This document shows, in pieces, positions 43,848 to 52,064 of a stretch of DNA of 64,000 nucleotides (position 1 is its first letter; each line of letters opens with the position of its first letter). The DNA comes from Aneurinibacillus sp. REN35. GTDB lineage: Bacteria > Bacillota > Bacilli > Aneurinibacillales > Aneurinibacillaceae. Made by a program: the position numbers and the translations under genes. The DNA lies in the NCBI RefSeq assembly GCF_041379945.2, contig NZ_JBFTXJ020000009.1:105919-169918 (forward strand), in the 5' to 3' direction. The notes beneath the pieces are model-generated. The model was not told the DNA's origin, ran no database searches, and saw only the letters and a list, made by a program, of their open reading frames with translations.

Positions 43848-44459
43848 ATGGCAAAAAAAGAACAGGAACTCAAGCTTCTTCTAACAAAGGAAATGTATAA
43901 CAAGCTGCTTTTGCATACCGACAAGACAAAGCCCGTGCTGCGCCAGACCAACTATTACTTCGATATGCCTGATTTCTATATGGGCAAAAACGGAGTCATG
44001 CTGCGGGTGCGGGAGGAAAATGAGGCATGGATTCTATGTGCCAAAATAAAACTAACAAGCAATTCTGCGGCTGTTTCTTCTATTGAACTGGAGCAGGAAA
44101 TTACACCGGAGATGTTCGAAGCCGGACGAAAGAATCCGGAGGTACTTGTACGCTTGCTTCCCCATGAAGGACAGGAGGCGATCCGGCAGCTTCTCCTCCC
44201 TTCCGATCTAATTGTACGAGGCACGCTTCAAAACGAGCGGCGGAAGCTTCATTTGATTGACGGATACACATGTGAGCTAGACCGTACGCTCCTTCCCGGA
44301 GATCGGGAAGAATATGAGCTTGAGATTGAAGGAATGGAGGACAACGAGGCATGCCAATATGTACTGAAGGAACTTTCTTCTTTAGGCTATGCTTTCTCCA
44401 TTAATCAGAAAAGTAAATATCAGCGGCTTCAGGAAGCGATGGACAACCTCTCTTCCTAA
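43848..44459 (+). CDS. CYTH domain protein (YjbK-like; triphosphate tunnel family)
   Basis: 203 residues with RBS AAAGGAG. The N-terminal ExExK motif is KEQELKLLL (residues about 4-12, E5, E7, K9). Later tunnel residues: RQTNYYFDMPD, MLRVREENEAW, CAKIKL, GTLQNERRKLHL and ELEIEG. Members hydrolyse inorganic or nucleoside triphosphates (thiamine triphosphate, polyphosphate) with a divalent metal. Terminator at 44472-44499. The following 270 bases hold only the candidate operators of the MarR gene. Confidence 0.92.
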   Translation: MAKKEQELKLLLTKEMYNKLLLHTDKTKPVLRQTNYYFDMPDFYMGKNGVMLRVREENEAWILCAKIKLTSNSAAVSSIELEQEITPEMFEAGRKNPEVLVRLLPHEGQEAIRQLLLPSDLIVRGTLQNERRKLHLIDGYTCELDRTLLPGDREEYELEIEGMEDNEACQYVLKELSSLGYAFSINQKSKYQRLQEAMDNLSS

Positions 44460-44471
44460 TCATCCACGTAC

Positions 44472-44499
44472 AGAACCCGGTGCACAAGCGCCGGGTTCT
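44472..44499 (+). terminator. Terminator after the CYTH gene
   Basis: 9-bp stem AGAACCCGG (44472-44480) with CCGGGTTCT (44491-44499), followed by TTTCCTGTTTT. Confidence 0.85.
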
Positions 44500-44628
44500 T
44501 TCCTGTTTTACCTCTGATAAGATCAGACGGCTTTATAGGAACAAGGACAGGCAAAATTTCTACAACATCAGTCATAAATGAAAAAAAGAATGGGCAAACT
44601 TTCGATACATTTTTTTATCTTATGACCT

Positions 44629-44675
44629 ATATTTAGACAAATATGTTCACTCCATTATACAAATATTATATATTT
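44629..44675. promoter_or_regulatory. Candidate MarR operators upstream of the marR-RND operon
   Basis: ATATTT-AGAC-AAATAT (44629-44644) and AAATAT-TAT-ATATTT (44661-44675) share the half-sites ATATTT and AAATAT and lie about 60-100 bases upstream of the MarR start. Very AT-rich surroundings reduce confidence. Confidence 0.45.
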
Positions 44676-44731
44676 AACGGCATTAACTATTGCTCCCTAA
44701 ATTTTCATCTTGGTTATGTGAGGTGACGACT

Positions 44732-45181
44732 TTGGAAGAAAAAGAATTTGCGGCCTATTATGATCGGATTCATCGTGCACTCCATATCTTTCATAGACGC
44801 ATAGCAAAAGACATCGCAGCAGAAGTAGAGACGTGTTTAACCACACCACAATTTATTTTTATGTCGTTGCTAGCGGAACGGGGCCATACAGTAGGCGAGC
44901 TGGCCGAATTCGGCGGCGTCAAGCCAAGCGCTGTAACGGCTATGGTTGATCGGATGGTTCGATACGATATGGTAATACGTGAGCGCGATCCGAATGATCG
45001 TCGCGTTGTCATCCTGCACTTATCCAAGAAAGGGGAAGCATCTTTTTATCATGCAAAACAAAGAAGAATGGACATTGCAAGCCGGTACTTTTCACATCTC
45101 ACCTCAAGCGAACGTACCGCCTTTCTTCAGGTCTATGAGAAGCTGGCCGCTATCACCGATACAGAGACGTATCTAGAATGA
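44732..45181 (+). CDS. MarR family transcriptional regulator
   Basis: 149 residues from a TTG at 44732 behind GAGGTGA; the frame is open to 44690. The winged helix-turn-helix is TVGELAEFGGVKPSAVTAMVDRMVRYDMV (about 53-81), with the beta-wing RERDPNDRRVVILHLSKKG. Dimerisation helices flank it. It precedes the RND transporter gene by 27 bases and is likely its repressor. The ligand is unknown. Candidate operators lie upstream. Confidence 0.93.
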   Translation: MEEKEFAAYYDRIHRALHIFHRRIAKDIAAEVETCLTTPQFIFMSLLAERGHTVGELAEFGGVKPSAVTAMVDRMVRYDMVIRERDPNDRRVVILHLSKKGEASFYHAKQRRMDIASRYFSHLTSSERTAFLQVYEKLAAITDTETYLE

Positions 45182-45208
45182 CATCACAACAAAGGAGGCT
45201 TCCGCAGC

Positions 45209-48200
45209 ATGAATTCCATCACCAAGTTCTCTCTTAGGAACCCGTCCGCCATATTCATTCTAGCGCTGCTTGTCGCATTTGGCGGCGCCTACTCCGCTTC
45301 CGGTCTCAAGCAGGAAATTATGCCTGACGTTACCATTCCCGTCGTTGCCGTTATCACGCCATTTCCCGGCGCTTCCACATCCGATATTACAGAGCAGATT
45401 ACCGAACCGACGGAAAAAGCCGTCAAAAGCGTAAATAAAGTTAAAAACGTTACATCCACTTCGACAGAAAACATATCCGCCGTCATTGCTGAGTTCCCTT
45501 TCTCCGTCGACATGGAGGAAGCAAAACGACAGGTCGAAGAAGCCGTGCGCGAAGTAAAGCGCCCTGAAGGCGCTATCGACCCACAGATCAAGCGGATTAG
45601 CTTCGGCTCTTTTCCCATTATGAAGGTATCCATCTCAAACAAGAATCTAACGGACGATCAGATTGAGAAGACGGTCAAGGACACAGTTATGCCTTCCCTT
45701 ACTAACGTGTCAGGTGTCGGACAGATCAACATCTCAACCCAAAAAGATCGCGCCATCTATATTCGGCTGCTGCCGGACAAGCTTAAAGAACATAATCTGA
45801 CGCTACAGCAAGTACAGCAGCAGATTCAAGCAAACAATATTGCCATGCCGATTACATCGCTCACGATCGGCGATAAGGTAGAACCCATACGTGTATCCGG
45901 CAAGCTGTACACCTTAGAGGACTTAAAAAACATAAAAATCGCCATCGCTCCTAATCAACAGGCCGCCATGCAGGAGGCCTTTCAGCAAATAGGTGAAAAC
46001 ATGGGGCAAATCGGCCAATCAGTCGGACAGCTTGGGCAGGGCATGGCAGGCATGAATCAAGCGTTCAACGCGCAGATGAAGCTGCTCAATGCAATCGGAC
46101 AGACACAATCCAAAATATTTGAAGGGAAGCTTGCTCTCCAACAAACACAGTTGGCATTAGCAAACCCACTCGCCTCTGCAGAAGAAAAGAAGAAGGCGGG
46201 AGCCGCCGCACGACAACTGACGACACAGATACAAACAGGCGAGGCTGCATTACAGCAGATGCAGAGTCAGCTTAAACAAATACAAGCACAGATGGATAAA
46301 ATGCAGGCGCAAAGCCCTGCTCCAAAAGCAAACGAGGGAGGTGTGAAACAGCAGACGGAACAAAAAATTAAACTCATTCCGCTTAGCGAGCTTGCGGAAA
46401 TCAAACAGGGAACAGGTAAAGTGAGCGCAATCAGCCGCACCAACGGCACGTCCGGTGTCGCACTTGATATCTTGAAGAATCAGGATTCCAATACAGTTGA
46501 TGTCACAAATGATGTGAAAGCGAAGCTTACCGAATTAAAAGCCAAGCTTCCGAAAGGGTCTGACATTACTGTTACATATGAACAAGCAACACAGGTCAAG
46601 GAATCGATTGATGGGATGCTGCGGGAAGGAATGCTCGGCGCACTTTTTGCCTCTCTGGTCATTCTGTTGTTTCTGCGCAATTTTCGCTCCACGCTGATCG
46701 CCATCGTATCGATTCCATTGTCCATTCTTATCGCCATGCTGTTCTTACGTCAATTTAACATTACGTTGAATGTGATGACACTTGGCGGCCTAGCCATTGC
46801 GGTCGGCCGTGTTGTCGATGACTCGATTGTTGTCATTGAAAACATCTATCGCAATATGCAGGAGCATGCGGAACGAACAGGTGAACTGATTCGAATGGCG
46901 ACCAAGGAAGTCAGCTCAGCCATCACCTCTTCTACCTTAACGACTGTTGCGGTGTTCCTTCCGTTAGGATTTGTAGAAGGGATTATCGGGAAGATTTTTC
47001 TCCCATTCGCTTTAACCGTCGTATTCTCTCTGCTCGCATCGCTCCTTGTAGCGGTAACGGTTGTCCCGGCACTGGCTAGATTCTTGCTGCTTAGGCAGAA
47101 AAATATTGGACAGAAAGAGCAGGAGGCCGGGCGTGGAATTCTCGCTTATCAAAAAGTATTGGATTGGTCTTTAGATCACAAGTTCATGATCTTGCTTATC
47201 TCCACCGCCATGCTGGCAGCAAGTCTTAGTATCGCAAGCTCGATCGGTACCGGCTTCCTCCCTGCTTCTAAAGAAAAATTCATTAATATAGCTGTCGAAT
47301 ATCCAATCGGCATGAGCATTGCCGTCACGGATAAGAAAGCACGGGAAATCGAGCAGCTTCTCGCCAAAGACCCGTCCGTTATGTTCTATCAGACATCCGT
47401 TGGTACGGCACGAGGCTCACTGAATGAAGGCGGTAATGTCGGCGGCTCTAGTGAGGGCAAGATCTTTATTCGACTGAAAGAAGAAGCAGACGTAGATACA
47501 ACGCTTGCGGCTATGAAACAAAAAGTACAGCCGCTTGCCTCACATAACGCAAAGATTACCGTGACACAATTTAATCCGAATGGTGGAGGACAAGATAACA
47601 CGCTACAGGTCGTTGTGAACGGTAATAATATGGAAGATATCCGCAAGGGAACGGAAATGATTTCGAAGAACATCCAGACTGTGCGAGGCCTTGCTGCTAT
47701 TACGAATAACTTAAGCGCCACCAAGCCGGAAATCGAGATTACCGTCGATCAGGCAAAGGCCGCAAAGAATGGTCTATCCGGTGCTCAGATTATGGGTTCT
47801 GTCCGTGAAATGCTGGCAGACCAGAAAGTCGGCGCTCTTACAGTCGACAATGAAACGCTTGATATTCAGCTTGGCACAAAACTGGATCAAATCAACAGCT
47901 ATAAAGAAATCGCCGCTATGAAAATTACGGCTCCAACCGGCAAAAATATTACGCTTGCTGACGTGGCGGATGTAAGACAAGTAGCAGGACCGGTAAGCAT
48001 ACTGCATCGCAACGGAGATGATTATGCGACCGTAGACGCTTCAATTACAGATAAAGATGTAGGATTGGTATCGCGAGCGGTACAGACAAAAATTGATACG
48101 CTTACGCTGCCACCTGGTGTAACCGCAAGCATTGGAGGCTCTATTGAACAGATGAGCGAAGGCTTTAAACAACTGGGTGTAGCAATTGGTGTTGCGATTA

Positions 48201-48697
48201 TCGCAGTCTACCTTGTGATGGTCATTGCCTTCGGTGAATTGCTCGCCCCACTTGCCATCCTCTTCTCGCTGCCGCTCGCTATCATCGGCGGTATCGTTGG
48301 TTTGTATATAGCGGACATCGCATTGGACATCCCGGCAATGATCGGTGCACTTATGCTGATTGGTATTGTCGTTACCAATGCGATCGTACTGGTGGATCGT
48401 GTGCAGCAACAGCGCAATAAAGGCCGTACCATCCGTGAAGCATTGATAGACGCCGGAACAATACGGATGCGCCCCATTCTTATGACGGCTATTGCTACAA
48501 TCTGCGCCCTGCTTCCGTTGGCGCTTGGATTCTCCGGCAGCTCACTAATCTCCCAATCACTTGCAGTTGTTGTGATCGGTGGACTTACTACTTCGACGCT
48601 GCTAACGCTTGTTGTTGTACCCGTAGCATACGAATTGCTGCACTGGAAGACACATCATAAAGAGCAGCGGACAAAAGCAGAAATAACGCTTGAATAA
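45209..48697 (+). CDS. RND-family efflux transporter (SwrC/AcrB-like) with a Gln-rich coiled-coil insertion
   Basis: 1162 residues, 12 membrane helices. N-terminal FSLRNPSAIFILALLVAFGGAYSA is TM1, and the proton-relay aspartates lie in AVGRVVDDSIVVIENIYR (TM4). It belongs to the Gram-positive SwrC/YerP-like group, which lacks an outer-membrane channel. About 130 residues at 250-385 are an insertion: GQIGQSVGQLGQGMAGM, then LQQTQLALANP and LQQMQSQLKQIQAQMDKM, rich in Gln, Met and Ala and predicted to be coiled coil, placed in the docking domain. It may function as a built-in periplasmic adaptor (inference). Confidence 0.92.
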   Translation: MNSITKFSLRNPSAIFILALLVAFGGAYSASGLKQEIMPDVTIPVVAVITPFPGASTSDITEQITEPTEKAVKSVNKVKNVTSTSTENISAVIAEFPFSVDMEEAKRQVEEAVREVKRPEGAIDPQIKRISFGSFPIMKVSISNKNLTDDQIEKTVKDTVMPSLTNVSGVGQINISTQKDRAIYIRLLPDKLKEHNLTLQQVQQQIQANNIAMPITSLTIGDKVEPIRVSGKLYTLEDLKNIKIAIAPNQQAAMQEAFQQIGENMGQIGQSVGQLGQGMAGMNQAFNAQMKLLNAIGQTQSKIFEGKLALQQTQLALANPLASAEEKKKAGAAARQLTTQIQTGEAALQQMQSQLKQIQAQMDKMQAQSPAPKANEGGVKQQTEQKIKLIPLSELAEIKQGTGKVSAISRTNGTSGVALDILKNQDSNTVDVTNDVKAKLTELKAKLPKGSDITVTYEQATQVKESIDGMLREGMLGALFASLVILLFLRNFRSTLIAIVSIPLSILIAMLFLRQFNITLNVMTLGGLAIAVGRVVDDSIVVIENIYRNMQEHAERTGELIRMATKEVSSAITSSTLTTVAVFLPLGFVEGIIGKIFLPFALTVVFSLLASLLVAVTVVPALARFLLLRQKNIGQKEQEAGRGILAYQKVLDWSLDHKFMILLISTAMLAASLSIASSIGTGFLPASKEKFINIAVEYPIGMSIAVTDKKAREIEQLLAKDPSVMFYQTSVGTARGSLNEGGNVGGSSEGKIFIRLKEEADVDTTLAAMKQKVQPLASHNAKITVTQFNPNGGGQDNTLQVVVNGNNMEDIRKGTEMISKNIQTVRGLAAITNNLSATKPEIEITVDQAKAAKNGLSGAQIMGSVREMLADQKVGALTVDNETLDIQLGTKLDQINSYKEIAAMKITAPTGKNITLADVADVRQVAGPVSILHRNGDDYATVDASITDKDVGLVSRAVQTKIDTLTLPPGVTASIGGSIEQMSEGFKQLGVAIGVAIIAVYLVMVIAFGELLAPLAILFSLPLAIIGGIVGLYIADIALDIPAMIGALMLIGIVVTNAIVLVDRVQQQRNKGRTIREALIDAGTIRMRPILMTAIATICALLPLALGFSGSSLISQSLAVVVIGGLTTSTLLTLVVVPVAYELLHWKTHHKEQRTKAEITLE

Positions 48698-48715
48698 TTT
48701 TTATACATGCCATAA

Positions 48716-48751
48716 AAAAGAGCAGACGCGTATGCAGCCGTCTGCTCTTTT
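48716..48751. terminator. Bidirectional terminator
   Basis: 13-bp perfect stem AAAAGAGCAGACG (48716-48728) with CGTCTGCTCTTTT (48739-48751) between the RND gene and the converging DJ-1 gene. Confidence 0.92.
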
Positions 48752-48775
48752 CTTTTATTTCCCAGGAAAGTCAGC

Positions 48776-49444
48776 TTATTTGCCGCTTAATGCTTTTACA
48801 AGCTCTCTTCCCATCGCTTCAGAAGACATCGGGTCACGGCTGAGCACAATTTGTTCATCCGCCCATACAGCAAAAGACTCCTCTTCTAAATTGGGGATGT
48901 AGTTAGCAATACCGCTTAATTCCTGCTCTAGACTAAAGGGAAGATACTCCTTCACTTCTTCCGGTTCATGCACGTCTGGATATCCCGTTACATCCTTACC
49001 TGATAAAATGCTTTTACCATCCGGTCGATGCGTCCAGATGAGTGCGGCCGGTCCGTGGCATTCGGCACCAACAATGCCGTTGTTATCATACACGGCATTA
49101 ACAATCCGGCGAACCTCTTCATTATTAGCCAGATCAAACATCGCTCCATGCCCGCCTACAATAACGACAGCTGCATAACTTCGCGGGTCTACTTCTGCAA
49201 GCTTAAGCGTGTGATCCACCCTTCCTGATTCATATAGCTTCTTATACTTCCCGTCTGGGTCCCATTCCGCAGACAGGCTCACCTTGTCTACGGTAGGCTT
49301 ACCGCCTTTTGGAGAAGCGATATCTGCCTTATGACCCGCTTCTTCTACTGCAAGCATTGGCGCAAATAATTCTTCAGCCCACCAGCCGGTCTCATAATCC
49401 GAATTTTTATATCCACTTGAAAGAATGAACAACACATTCGCCAT
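48776..49444 (-). CDS. DJ-1/PfpI family protein, Hsp31-like
   Basis: 222 residues from ATG 49444 behind GAGGAGGG. NVLFILSSGYKNSDYETGWWAEEL and AEDIASPKGG-type strands are typical of the type-1 glutamine-amidotransferase/Hsp31 branch, with VVIVGGHGAMFDL and the nucleophile VGAECHGPAAL (Cys at about 131). Hsp31-like members are glyoxalase-III or chaperone proteins. It is a different branch from the DJ-1 protein at 34667-35194. Monocistronic. Confidence 0.92.
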   Translation of the reverse strand: MANVLFILSSGYKNSDYETGWWAEELFAPMLAVEEAGHKADIASPKGGKPTVDKVSLSAEWDPDGKYKKLYESGRVDHTLKLAEVDPRSYAAVVIVGGHGAMFDLANNEEVRRIVNAVYDNNGIVGAECHGPAALIWTHRPDGKSILSGKDVTGYPDVHEPEEVKEYLPFSLEQELSGIANYIPNLEEESFAVWADEQIVLSRDPMSSEAMGRELVKALSGK

Positions 49445-49572
49445 TGTTTCCCTCCTCATCAACAAGCACTCTATTTATCTTTCCACTCTTTTGTAGCGAA
49501 AAAACAAAAGGCTAGATGATCATCCTAGCTTATATAATACAGAAGGGATACGCTGGCATACTTTTTTATATT

Positions 49573-50964
49573 TTACCGAACTGTTATATACGCTTGTTTA
49601 GGGTGATTCACTTGATCCGGGTATTTAAGACGCAGGCGATTCTCACGTAGAAGCTTAGCTAAATAGTTGTTGCGCAAACCATCAGGTGTTCGCTCCAGCA
49701 TATCAGCGAGCTCCTTCAGCCGCAGCGGACGATAAGCGCATAACTGGACAATTATATCCTCCATCACATACGGACTAAGCCGTTTCCGCTTGCGAGCCAG
49801 TTCAGCAACTCCCCATAGATCCTCTTCATTTATAACTTGGTTCTGCAACTCTTCCTCTATCGCAGCTTCCTCATTCATCTCAAAGAAAGACGTGCTTCCG
49901 TTATTACCGGACTCCAATTCATTATTAGAGGAGTTGTCCTTATTATTAAAGGAGTAAAAGCTTTTATTATCGGACTTTAACTCTTTATTAGAGGAGTAAA
50001 TCTCCTTATTCAAGGAGTTTAATTCCTTGTTAATGGAGTTATAGTCACTATTAGAGGAGTGTTTATTTTTATTTACGGAGTTGTCGTTTTTATTGTAGGA
50101 GTTGTCCTTTGTTCGGATTTCGGGCAGGTTTTCCTGCTCTTCGTCTGGAATCATTCGTAAAATAAATGTCGTACGTGCAGGGCTCTCCTGCTGCAAAAAT
50201 TGTGGAATTGTCCACTCTCGATCAAGCCATATTTGTCGAATCGCGGAAAGCCCTGATCCTGCCCGCTCCCCAAGTCCAAGCAGCAGAAACATTCTGCATA
50301 GATTAGGATTCCGTAAATCACTGACACCGCCATCAAGCGCCTGGGCCGCCGGTATACGCAGCAGACCCGGGTTCGAAAAGGTAACGTCCGACTTTTCACG
50401 CTCTACGACAATTCCGCGTTCTCCTTGATAATCGGCATGCACAATCGCGTTTACAAACGCTTCCCGTAAGGCAGTATGTACACCCGTCTCATCATGGCGC
50501 ATGGTTCCTTGTAGCTGAAAGGGTACCGATAAGCCTGTAGTGAGACGCGGCATCACCATAAAATAGAAGTCATGCAGATTGCCAGACCATGTGCCATCCT
50601 GCGATGTGAGGCGATCTGACCACCGCTCGTCTCCAAAGGTGTGCGCATCGTCTCTATATTCGAGAAAATAATAGGGCAGCACTTCAGTAATGACCCTCTC
50701 CTCGCTAAACATGAGAAGACCCGCCAGCGTTAGCCCTTCCTTGCCACTGTCACGAAGCTTCCCCCAGGCACCGATCTTATATAGAAATTCCTTTGTTTCC
50801 AAACCGTTCCACGGATGATTCGGCTTTACTGCCATGAAGCGATTCCGATAGCTTTTTACCGAGTCAAAATGCAGCTCATTGACCCCATAATGCTCCAGAA
50901 TCCGGCCGTCTCCTACGCCGAACGACATATCTTCGGAAAAGTGAATGTCCTCTTTTCTATGCAC
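49573..50964 (-). CDS. ATP-binding (HATPase_c_4) transcriptional regulator-like protein lacking the AlbA_2 domain, with a heptad Asn/Ser repeat
   Basis: About 463 residues from a GTG at 50964 behind AAAAGGGAGA (a TTG at 50970 is too close). Residues 25-275 match AlbA_2-type ATP-binding proteins downstream of their N-terminal DNA-binding domain: LTLAGLLMFSEE, HPWNGLETKEFL, then ALREAFVNAIVHADYQGERGIVV (HATPase_c_4) and GLGERAGSGLSAIRQIW. The AlbA_2 part that precedes this in homologues is missing. Residues about 285-358 are about ten heptad repeats (NSxNKEL-like), and residues 375-463 form a winged-helix C-terminal domain. Function unknown; regulation of a DNA target is inferred. Confidence 0.82.
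   Translation of the reverse strand: MHRKEDIHFSEDMSFGVGDGRILEHYGVNELHFDSVKSYRNRFMAVKPNHPWNGLETKEFLYKIGAWGKLRDSGKEGLTLAGLLMFSEERVITEVLPYYFLEYRDDAHTFGDERWSDRLTSQDGTWSGNLHDFYFMVMPRLTTGLSVPFQLQGTMRHDETGVHTALREAFVNAIVHADYQGERGIVVEREKSDVTFSNPGLLRIPAAQALDGGVSDLRNPNLCRMFLLLGLGERAGSGLSAIRQIWLDREWTIPQFLQQESPARTTFILRMIPDEEQENLPEIRTKDNSYNKNDNSVNKNKHSSNSDYNSINKELNSLNKEIYSSNKELKSDNKSFYSFNNKDNSSNNELESGNNGSTSFFEMNEEAAIEEELQNQVINEEDLWGVAELARKRKRLSPYVMEDIIVQLCAYRPLRLKELADMLERTPDGLRNNYLAKLLRENRLRLKYPDQVNHPKQAYITVR
49909..50118 (-). repeat. Ten 21-bp tandem repeats encoding an Asn/Ser heptad
   Basis: Inside the ATP-binding protein gene, a GGAG or GGAC core recurs at exactly 21-bp spacing (49909, 49930, 49951, 49972, 49993, 50014, 50035, 50056, 50077, 50098 on the plus strand). 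Translation on the minus strand gives heptads of the form NSxNKEL, YSSNKEL, KSDNKSF. Period equals two turns of B-DNA. There are no spacers, so it is not a CRISPR array. Confidence 0.9.
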
Positions 50965-50970
50965 TGCCAA

Positions 50971-51515
50971 TCTCCCTTTTCACATAGGCTGCACGTAAAT
51001 AATATCCCATTCGTGTGCATACCACCGTATATTCTTTGTTCTATTCTATCATTGATGGCAAGCTGAGCTACCTATTCAACCATATAAATTGTGATTTCTC
51101 TGTTATCCTATCTAGCCATGCATCTCTTATATTATTTATATATAAATAATATACACCTTTTGCGCAAACGCTGTTTTCCTCCGTCTGTTATAGCGCCAGT
51201 AGCCCACCAAAACGATAACAGTATATCCTGCTCCCTTTTCTTACGCTCACAGACGCTCTTCTTCCATTAAAATAATTGGAAATTACACAGCCTATGCATA
51301 CATGTTTTTATGCATAAATAAGCATCGGGATACAGCTTCCTATCCCTTCTCTCTCCTTATTCTTCTAGACAGTCAACAGGTAAAATAAATTCTGTTACAA
51401 TGGAAGAAGCAAACAAAGTGTGATACAGAAGGAACAATGAGCGTACCCCTGAAGAATTCGGGTCGACGGGTACGGTATGAACGGTGTTTGGCTCGCAGTA
51501 ATAGGAGGAATAAGG
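50971..51515. other. Intergenic region, 545 bp, no gene seen
   Basis: AT-rich and non-coding in appearance. A perfect 26-bp AT palindrome lies at 51128-51153 and a small hairpin (GTACCC ... GGGTAC) near 51444-51474 just ahead of ybaK. No coding frame with a plausible start was found on either strand. Confidence 0.7.
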
Positions 51516-51995
51516 ATGGCACAAAAAACAAATGCCGCACGCCAGCTAGATCAAAAGAAAATATCGTACGAGCTGCGCGAATATGTGGTGGACGAATCAG
51601 ACTTATCAGCAGGCACGGTGGCAGGCAAAATCGACTTTCCACTTGAGCAGCTCTATAAAACCCTCGTCGCACGCGGCGATAAGACAGGTGTACTGCTGGC
51701 TTGTATCCCGGGTGATAAGGAACTCGATCTAAAGGCTCTCGCTTCTGTAAGCGGCAATAAAAAAGTGGAGACGGTTCCATTGAAGGACGTGCAGCCCCTA
51801 ACCGGATATATCCGCGGCGGTGTCTCGCCACTCGGTCTAAAAAAACGCTTTTCTATTTTTCTTGATGAAGAGGCCTTGCGCTATGACACCATCTCGATTA
51901 GTGCAGGCATTCGCGGCTGTCAGATCTTATTGAACCCACACGATTTGAAAGCGGTCATTCAGGCATCTTGCGGCAGCATCTCCAAAATAAAATAA
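51516..51995 (+). CDS. ybaK: Cys-tRNA(Pro)/Cys-tRNA(Cys) deacylase YbaK
   Basis: 159 residues from ATG 51516 behind AGGAGGAATAAGG. QKTNAARQLDQKKISYELREY at the N terminus, LYKTLVARGDKTGVLLACIPGDKELDLKALA in the middle and GYIRGGVSPLGLKKRFSIFLDE are the YbaK/EbsC family hallmarks. It is a stand-alone trans-editing enzyme that clears mischarged Cys-tRNA(Pro). The stop codon lies in a five-copy AAAAT repeat. A hairpin follows at 52023-52054. Confidence 0.94.
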   Translation: MAQKTNAARQLDQKKISYELREYVVDESDLSAGTVAGKIDFPLEQLYKTLVARGDKTGVLLACIPGDKELDLKALASVSGNKKVETVPLKDVQPLTGYIRGGVSPLGLKKRFSIFLDEEALRYDTISISAGIRGCQILLNPHDLKAVIQASCGSISKIK

Positions 51996-52008
51996 AATAA
52001 AATAAAAT
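51984..52008. repeat. Five-copy AAAAT microsatellite across the ybaK stop
   Basis: AAAAT is repeated five times without interruption. The ybaK stop TAA (51993-51995) lies inside, so loss or gain of one unit would alter only the last residues. Confidence 0.85.
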
Positions 52009-52022
52009 GCAGCCAACACAAA

Positions 52023-52060
52023 CAGCGGAACAGATAAAAGATCATATTCCGCTGATTTTT
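52023..52060 (+). terminator. Terminator after ybaK
   Basis: 8-bp stem CAGCGGAA (52023-52030) with TTCCGCTG (52047-52054), then ATTTTTTAT. On the minus strand it also lies just past the NHL gene. Confidence 0.8.
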
Positions 52061-52064
52061 TATC

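Noticed and set aside
49909..50118. 21-bp repeats considered as a CRISPR array or iteron origin
   Set aside because: Repeats are contiguous, without spacers, in frame within a protein gene, and no cas or rep gene is near.
51418..51515. T-box-like leader ahead of ybaK
   Set aside because: There is a small hairpin, but no AGGGUGGNACCGCG T-box sequence or specifier-loop structure.
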